This document shows positions 5,566 to 7,547 of a stretch of 7,547 nt of DNA, piece by piece. Below the pieces are notes generated by a model that had not been told where the DNA came from, did no database searches, and saw nothing but the letters and a program-made list of their open reading frames with translations. Within the stretch, counting starts at the first letter, position 1. Each line of letters begins with the position of its first letter. The position numbers and the translations under genes are program-made. The DNA lies in assembly GCA_031268685.1 (NCBI GenBank), contig JAIRWW010000007.1, positions 1-7,547 on the forward strand. Reading direction: 5' to 3'. The stretch comes from Azoarcus sp. GTDB lineage: Bacteria; Pseudomonadota; Gammaproteobacteria; Burkholderiales; Rhodocyclaceae.

Positions 5566-5611
5566 CCCGGCCCCCGCTGGAGCAGGCCGGACAGGACGGA
5601 AGCCATCTATT

Positions 5612-6049
5612 TCAGCGCTTGGGCAGCATGATCTGCGCTTCGCCGACAGTTACTTCGGTATCGCCGACCGTGCAGATGGTTGAAAGGGTGATGCGGCGTT
5701 TTTCGGGGTCGAGCGCGGTGATGGTCGCGCGGGCGACAACGGTATCGCCAATGCGCACCGGCGCTTTGAACTTCACCGTTTGCGAGAGGTAGATCGCGCC
5801 GGGCCCGGGCAGCTTTGTGCCCAGCACGGTTGAAATGTAGGCGGCGGAAAGCATGCCGTGGGCGATGCGGCCCTTGAACATGGTGCTGGCGGCGAATTCA
5901 TGGTCGACGTGCACCGGGTTGGTGTCGCCGGATACGCCAGCAAAAGCGAATATGTCGGCCTCGGAAACGGTGCGGGCGATGGAGGCGGTTTGCCCCTGTT
6001 TCAAGTCTTCAAAATTGTAGAGATAGACTTCGGAAAAATCACGTGGCAT
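5612..6049 (-). CDS. MaoC-family (R)-specific enoyl-CoA hydratase, PhaJ-like
   Basis: This is a 145-residue single hot-dog-domain protein of the usual PhaJ length. The catalytic hydratase-2 motif is GDTNPVHVDHEFA, with Asp42 and His47 spaced as in characterised PhaJ enzymes. The overlapping FKGRIAHGML segment also matches the family. The enzyme adds water to trans-2-enoyl-CoA to give (R)-3-hydroxyacyl-CoA in the cytosol, linking beta-oxidation to polyhydroxyalkanoate synthesis. No PHA or beta-oxidation gene is in view, so the pathway is not fixed. The ATG at 6049 is set by AAGGAG at 6057-6062, seven bases upstream. Reading further upstream to 6160 in frame would run through the leader hairpin and is not supported. 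The gene is separated from yacG by 136 bases and probably has its own promoter. Confidence 0.9.
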   Translation of the reverse strand: MPRDFSEVYLYNFEDLKQGQTASIARTVSEADIFAFAGVSGDTNPVHVDHEFAASTMFKGRIAHGMLSAAYISTVLGTKLPGPGAIYLSQTVKFKAPVRIGDTVVARATITALDPEKRRITLSTICTVGDTEVTVGEAQIMLPKR

Positions 6050-6077
6050 GACGATGCTCCTTTTTTCGTTGTGGCCT

Positions 6078-6100
6078 TTTTCCGGCGACGCGCTGGAAAA
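6078..6100 (-). repeat. Leader hairpin upstream of maoC
   Basis: TTTTCCGGCG (6078-6087) and CGCTGGAAAA (6091-6100) form a ten-position stem with one imperfect pair and a three-base loop. It lies 15 bases upstream of the maoC Shine-Dalgarno. Its T-side-first orientation argues against a terminator. It has the same TTTTCC...GGAAAA edges as the hairpin in front of the TonB receptor. Confidence 0.5.
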
Positions 6101-6106
6101 GCTGGC

Positions 6107-6135
6107 AGCATAACGCGGCAGGGGCTTCGTCACAA
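6107..6135 (-). promoter_or_regulatory. Possible maoC promoter
   Basis: TTGTGA (6135-6130) and TATGCT (6112-6107) have a 17-base spacer, each matching four of six consensus positions. The predicted start near 6100 would place the leader hairpin at the very 5' end of the mRNA. This is weak by sequence but fits the gap between yacG and maoC. Confidence 0.35.
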
Positions 6136-6185
6136 GCCATGATCGCGCTCGGGATGGCATGCGCGATGCGGAACCGCCCGGCGGA

Positions 6186-6410
6186 TCAGCCGGAAAACAG
6201 GCCGGGGGGCGATTCGGGTTCGCCGTCCTGTGGCGAGGCGGGTATCAGGTATTGTCCGCAGGCCCATGCCCCGAGGTCGATCTGCTTGCAGCGCGCCGAG
6301 CAGAACGGGCGGCTGGGATTCGCCTCGCTCCATTCGGCTTCCTTGCCGCATTGGGGGCAGCACACGAGGCGCCGCCTGGGAGGCGCGAATTTGCTCTCGC
6401 TCTCGCTCAC
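6186..6410 (-). CDS. yacG: DNA gyrase inhibitor YacG (zinc-binding protein)
   Basis: This is a 74-residue protein with the full YacG signature: CPQCG, a Trp, [19 protein letters not shown] and a downstream YLIP. The zinc ligands are Cys18, Cys21, Cys37 and Cys41, in the same spacing as E. coli YacG. By family knowledge it binds the C-terminal part of GyrB and blocks gyrase binding to DNA. The start is a GTG at 6410 overlapping the zapD stop (GTGA), so translation is probably coupled to zapD. No strong Shine-Dalgarno precedes it. The N-terminus contains a SESES repeat from tandem GAGAGC units. The C-terminal tail after residue 57 is acidic and proline-rich, as is common in longer family members. 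Confidence 0.93.
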   Translation of the reverse strand: MSESESKFAPPRRRLVCCPQCGKEAEWSEANPSRPFCSARCKQIDLGAWACGQYLIPASPQDGEPESPPGLFSG

Positions 6411-7189
6411 AGGCCGCAGAAGGTTAACTCGAATGGCAGGTCGCGTTCGAGCGGGCGGGGCCGCAGTTGAGTTTCGGGCAGCATGAAACGGATATTGAGC
6501 GCATATTTGTTGGCGCTGATCTCGGGTACGGCTGCCTCGGTGCGGGCGATGCGGATGCGGATCATCTGCGCGGCTATGCCGTTCGTCTTTTCCGAGAATG
6601 CCCCGGCGCGCGCGACCTGCGCTTCCGGGTGTCCGCTGGAGCGCAGCAAGCGCAGCACGATGGTCAGGGCTTCCTGAATGGGCAGCAAGGGCTTGACCCA
6701 GGTATCGAGGTCGTGCCGCCGGGTTTGTCCGTCGCGGCTGAGCCAGTAATGATAGGAGGGCAGATCGAATTCGCAGGCGCCGCCGGGGATGGTGGCGCGG
6801 CTGCGTATGCTCATCAGCCATTCGTTGTTGCGCAGATGCTGTCCGAACCTGCCCGACATCGAAAGCAGGCTCGTGGATGTCTGCTCTATTTCCTTGAGGG
6901 CTTCCTGGAGCGCGTCTTCGGAGATGTCCGGATTTTCGCGGAACGAAATCAGTATCTGGCGCTGCCGTTCGAGTTCCTGGACGAGATCGACTTTCAGGTC
7001 GGCGCGCCCGGCGACTTCTATTGTCTCGAATAGGGCAAGGAGAGCGGTGTGGTGATGAAATGGGTCGTCGCTTTCGCGGAAATGAGCATTTCTCTGGAGC
7101 AGGTCTTCCAGGCGCAGCAAAGTGCGAATGCGCTCATTGAAGGGATATTCGTAGGTGATCACGCGCGTTCCGGAAAAAGTGTCTAGCAC
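6407..7189 (-). CDS. zapD: Cell division protein ZapD (FtsZ-filament cross-linker)
   Basis: This is a 260-residue protein of the ZapD/YacF (DUF1342) family at its normal length. Recognisable blocks are [83 protein letters not shown] and a C-terminal beta region ending FELTFCGL. The N-terminal half is helical and the C-terminal half is the beta domain that contacts FtsZ. ZapD bundles FtsZ protofilaments in the early divisome. The start is uncertain. GTG at 7189 gives the length stated but lacks a Shine-Dalgarno; GTG at 7162 (M-ITYEYP) fits many homologues and has GGA six bases upstream. coaE lies 82 bases upstream and yacG overlaps the stop by four bases, which is the conserved proteobacterial order. 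Confidence 0.93.
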   Translation of the reverse strand: MLDTFSGTRVITYEYPFNERIRTLLRLEDLLQRNAHFRESDDPFHHHTALLALFETIEVAGRADLKVDLVQELERQRQILISFRENPDISEDALQEALKEIEQTSTSLLSMSGRFGQHLRNNEWLMSIRSRATIPGGACEFDLPSYHYWLSRDGQTRRHDLDTWVKPLLPIQEALTIVLRLLRSSGHPEAQVARAGAFSEKTNGIAAQMIRIRIARTEAAVPEISANKYALNIRFMLPETQLRPRPLERDLPFELTFCGL

Positions 7190-7258
7190 CCGGCATTGTG
7201 GACGGAAGTGGCCGGTTCGATGGCGAATGATAACATCGCCGCCGGTAAAGGCGAATTT

Positions 7259-7278
7259 GCATCACGACGCATCACGAC
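7259..7278. repeat. Tandem 10-base duplication at the coaE stop
   Basis: GCATCACGAC occurs twice in direct succession. On the coding strand each copy reads GTCGTGATGC and contains TGA. The coaE stop lies in the upstream copy, so the second copy is downstream of the gene. It is probably a simple slippage duplication. Confidence 0.6.
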
Positions 7279-7547
7279 CCTTCCTGCAAGGCTGCCAGGG
7301 CCTTGTAGCGTTCGTGGAGGGCATCGACCTGGGCGTGGAGGGCGGTGAGCGGGCCGCTGTTGTCGATGATGTCGTCGGCGATGGCTAGCCGTGCTTCTCG
7401 GCTTGCCTGGGCAGCGACGATGGCTTCTATTTCGGTGCGCGAATGGCCGTTGCGTTCCGCGACTCTGGCGATCTGCATTTCGCGGGGGCAGTCGACCACG
7501 CAAACGCGGTTGCAGCGCGCGCGCCAGCGCCCTGTCTCTACCAGCAG
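7272..7547 (-). CDS. coaE: Dephospho-CoA kinase (C-terminal fragment)
   Basis: This is the last 91 residues of CoaE, open at the right edge and in frame from its first base. It begins [20 protein letters not shown] and contains [15 protein letters not shown], then [25 protein letters not shown] and a C-terminal helix [15 protein letters not shown]. The R-x-x-R run and the Q-x-x-R-x-x-R-x-x-x-ADD-x-I-x-N pattern are typical of the LID and C-terminal region of dephospho-CoA kinases. The enzyme phosphorylates dephospho-CoA in the last step of coenzyme A synthesis. The P-loop is outside the window. The position upstream of zapD and yacG matches the common pilD-coaE-zapD-yacG neighbourhood. Confidence 0.92.
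   Translation of the reverse strand: MLVETGRWRARCNRVCVVDCPREMQIARVAERNGHSRTEIEAIVAAQASREARLAIADDIIDNSGPLTALHAQVDALHERYKALAALQEGS

Noticed and set aside
5538..5590. CRISPR-like repeats or terminator for maoC
   Set aside because: The three repeats are 9-10 bases with no spacers, and the adjacent GC hairpin has no T-run.
6411..6821. N-terminal extension of YacG to 211 residues
   Set aside because: The extra frame runs antiphase through zapD coding sequence. The conserved YacG domain needs only the GTG at 6410.

Overview
The window looks like chromosome from a GC-rich Gram-negative bacterium, most likely a betaproteobacterium of the Rhodocyclales/Nitrosomonadales type. The evidence is the gene order coaE-zapD-yacG, the betaproteobacterial flavour of ZapD, an E. 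coli-like tRNA-Val(GAC), and two proteins with PEP-CTERM-type sorting signals, which belong to exosortase-bearing, exopolysaccharide-making bacteria. The species cannot be named from this sequence.

Layout. Positions 1-182 (minus) hold the N-terminal part of a HAD-family phosphatase. Positions 403-1015 (plus) hold a complete hicA-hicB toxin-antitoxin pair behind a small inverted repeat. Positions 1069-5240 (minus) form one transcription unit. It has a near-consensus sigma70 promoter, a complete adenosylcobalamin riboswitch that starts almost at +1, a structured leader, a PEP-CTERM surface protein, a DUF4465 protein with a VPLPA-like CTERM signal, and a TonB-dependent receptor (BtuB-like). Positions 5321-5495 hold a tRNA-Val(GAC) gene with its own consensus promoter and a strong intrinsic terminator. 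Positions 5612-6049 (minus) hold a MaoC/PhaJ-type (R)-enoyl-CoA hydratase. Positions 6186-7547 (minus) hold yacG, zapD and the 3' end of coaE, a conserved housekeeping cluster.

The most interesting unit is the riboswitch operon. A B12-sensing leader drives two predicted secreted, exosortase-sorted proteins and then the outer-membrane receptor, which suggests that all three take part in acquiring cobalamin or another corrinoid. The two surface proteins would act as capture or hand-off factors outside the receptor. This recalls the BtuG/BtuH surface lipoproteins of Bacteroidetes, but with a different anchoring route. Their ligand binding is inferred from operon context and has not been shown. 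No inner-membrane transporter (btuCDF), exosortase or cobalamin-remodelling gene lies in the window.

There is no sign of prophage, insertion sequence, CRISPR array or integrase. Apart from hicAB, the genes look like stable chromosomal content.
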